Origin: Flammula alnicola
Taxonomy: Eukaryota; Basidiomycota; Agaricomycetes; Agaricales; Strophariaceae
Direction: 5' to 3'
Assembly: GCA_015499995.1 (NCBI GenBank)
Contig: JADNRV010000654.1
Span: forward strand, 1-19,218
Length of the DNA: 19,218 nt
Below are positions 18,899-19,218 of this stretch, piece by piece. The notes under the pieces were generated by a model, which searched no databases, was not told the DNA's origin, and was given only the letters and a program-made list of their open reading frames with translations. A program made the position numbers and the translations under genes. Positions within the stretch are counted from its first letter, which is position 1; each line of letters begins with the position of its first letter.

Positions 18899-19218
18899 GA
18901 TGAATGAGATGGAGGGTTAGATCAAGGACGACCAAAAACTGGGCTATATAAGCAAAAGAGCGATTGGCCCACCGTGCTGTGATAAACAGCCCGAAGAATG
19001 GGCCACTTTCAAGCGATTCTGGTTCTTGCTCATTGTGCATGTGAAACACTGGCAGTCTCGCTTTCGACGCTTTGGCGCTTTTATTTCACGACATGTAGTC
19101 TGTGACAAGAATAAGTGCGTGGCCATGCAGCCTATCACTCCCAAGCGCGAGCTCCGACGAGCCGCTGGCACGAAGGACAAATTTGATCCGCTTGTTAGCC
19201 GGCCGTGGCCGGCCCTCA
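18899..19218. other. Right-end non-coding sequence
   Basis: This is the upstream flank of the zinc-finger gene. No family-like coding sequence is visible. The last 20 bases contain GCCGGCCGTGGCCGGC, an inverted repeat with 7-bp arms and a 2-base centre, cut by the window edge soon after. Confidence 0.35.
18944..18951 (-). promoter_or_regulatory. TATA-like box for the zinc-finger gene
   Basis: The minus strand reads TTATATAG about 50 bp upstream of the ATG at 18898. This is close but workable if the 5' UTR is about 20 nt. Assignment is by position only. Confidence 0.35.

Noticed and set aside
1..19218. CRISPR array, phage or bacterial defence island
   Set aside because: There are no regularly spaced repeats and no bacterial genes. 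The Argonaute is the intron-rich eukaryotic type with N, PAZ, MID and PIWI regions.

Overview
The window looks like nuclear DNA of a filamentous basidiomycete, most likely an Agaricomycete. The genes are cut by many introns of about 50-70 nt, the products match basidiomycete families (Argonaute, GH16 endo-beta-glucanase, LAG1-type ceramide synthase), and a decayed retroelement resembles those common in Agaricomycetes. There are no operons or bacterial features. I built the gene models by hand from splice sites, phase continuity and family motifs.

Layout, left to right: (1) the N-terminal two thirds of an Argonaute gene on the minus strand (start 2780, running off the left edge); (2) a head-to-head intergenic promoter region (2781-3626); (3) a four-exon alpha/beta-hydrolase of the HSL/GDXG type on the plus strand (3627-4919); (4) a broken GH16 gene, copy A, minus strand (5079-5948), whose upstream end carries a 199-bp perfect tandem duplication; (5) a transposon-rich, gene-poor stretch (about 5950-9200) with a possible terminal-inverted-repeat element, a decayed reverse-transcriptase element and a decayed single-frame ORF; (6) a nine-exon LAG1-type ceramide synthase on the plus strand (9204-10808); (7) a decayed 3' fragment of the hydrolase (11528-11774); (8) an intact secreted GH16 gene, copy B, minus (11973-13570); (9) a second intact GH16 gene, copy C, minus (15096-16635); (10) a C2H2 zinc-finger gene, minus (17898-18898).

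The main structural story is a segmental duplication. The pair 'hydrolase 3' end + convergent GH16' occurs at about 4665-5700 and again at 11528-12760, in the same order and orientation, with conserved 3' flanks. The two blocks have decayed reciprocally: the left block kept the hydrolase and lost the GH16, while the right block kept the GH16 and lost the hydrolase. The ceramide synthase and the transposon-rich tract now lie between them. GH16 copy C is a more diverged paralogue with the same splice pattern.

Functionally the genes are separate: small-RNA silencing (Argonaute), ester hydrolysis, beta-1,3(4)-glucan cleavage outside the cell (GH16), sphingolipid synthesis in the ER (LAG1) and probably transcription control (zinc finger). 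I see no convincing evidence of one novel multigene system. The most useful leads are the duplication with reciprocal loss, a candidate GC-AG intron that decides the ceramide synthase C-terminus, and an ambiguous splice acceptor in the Argonaute MID domain.
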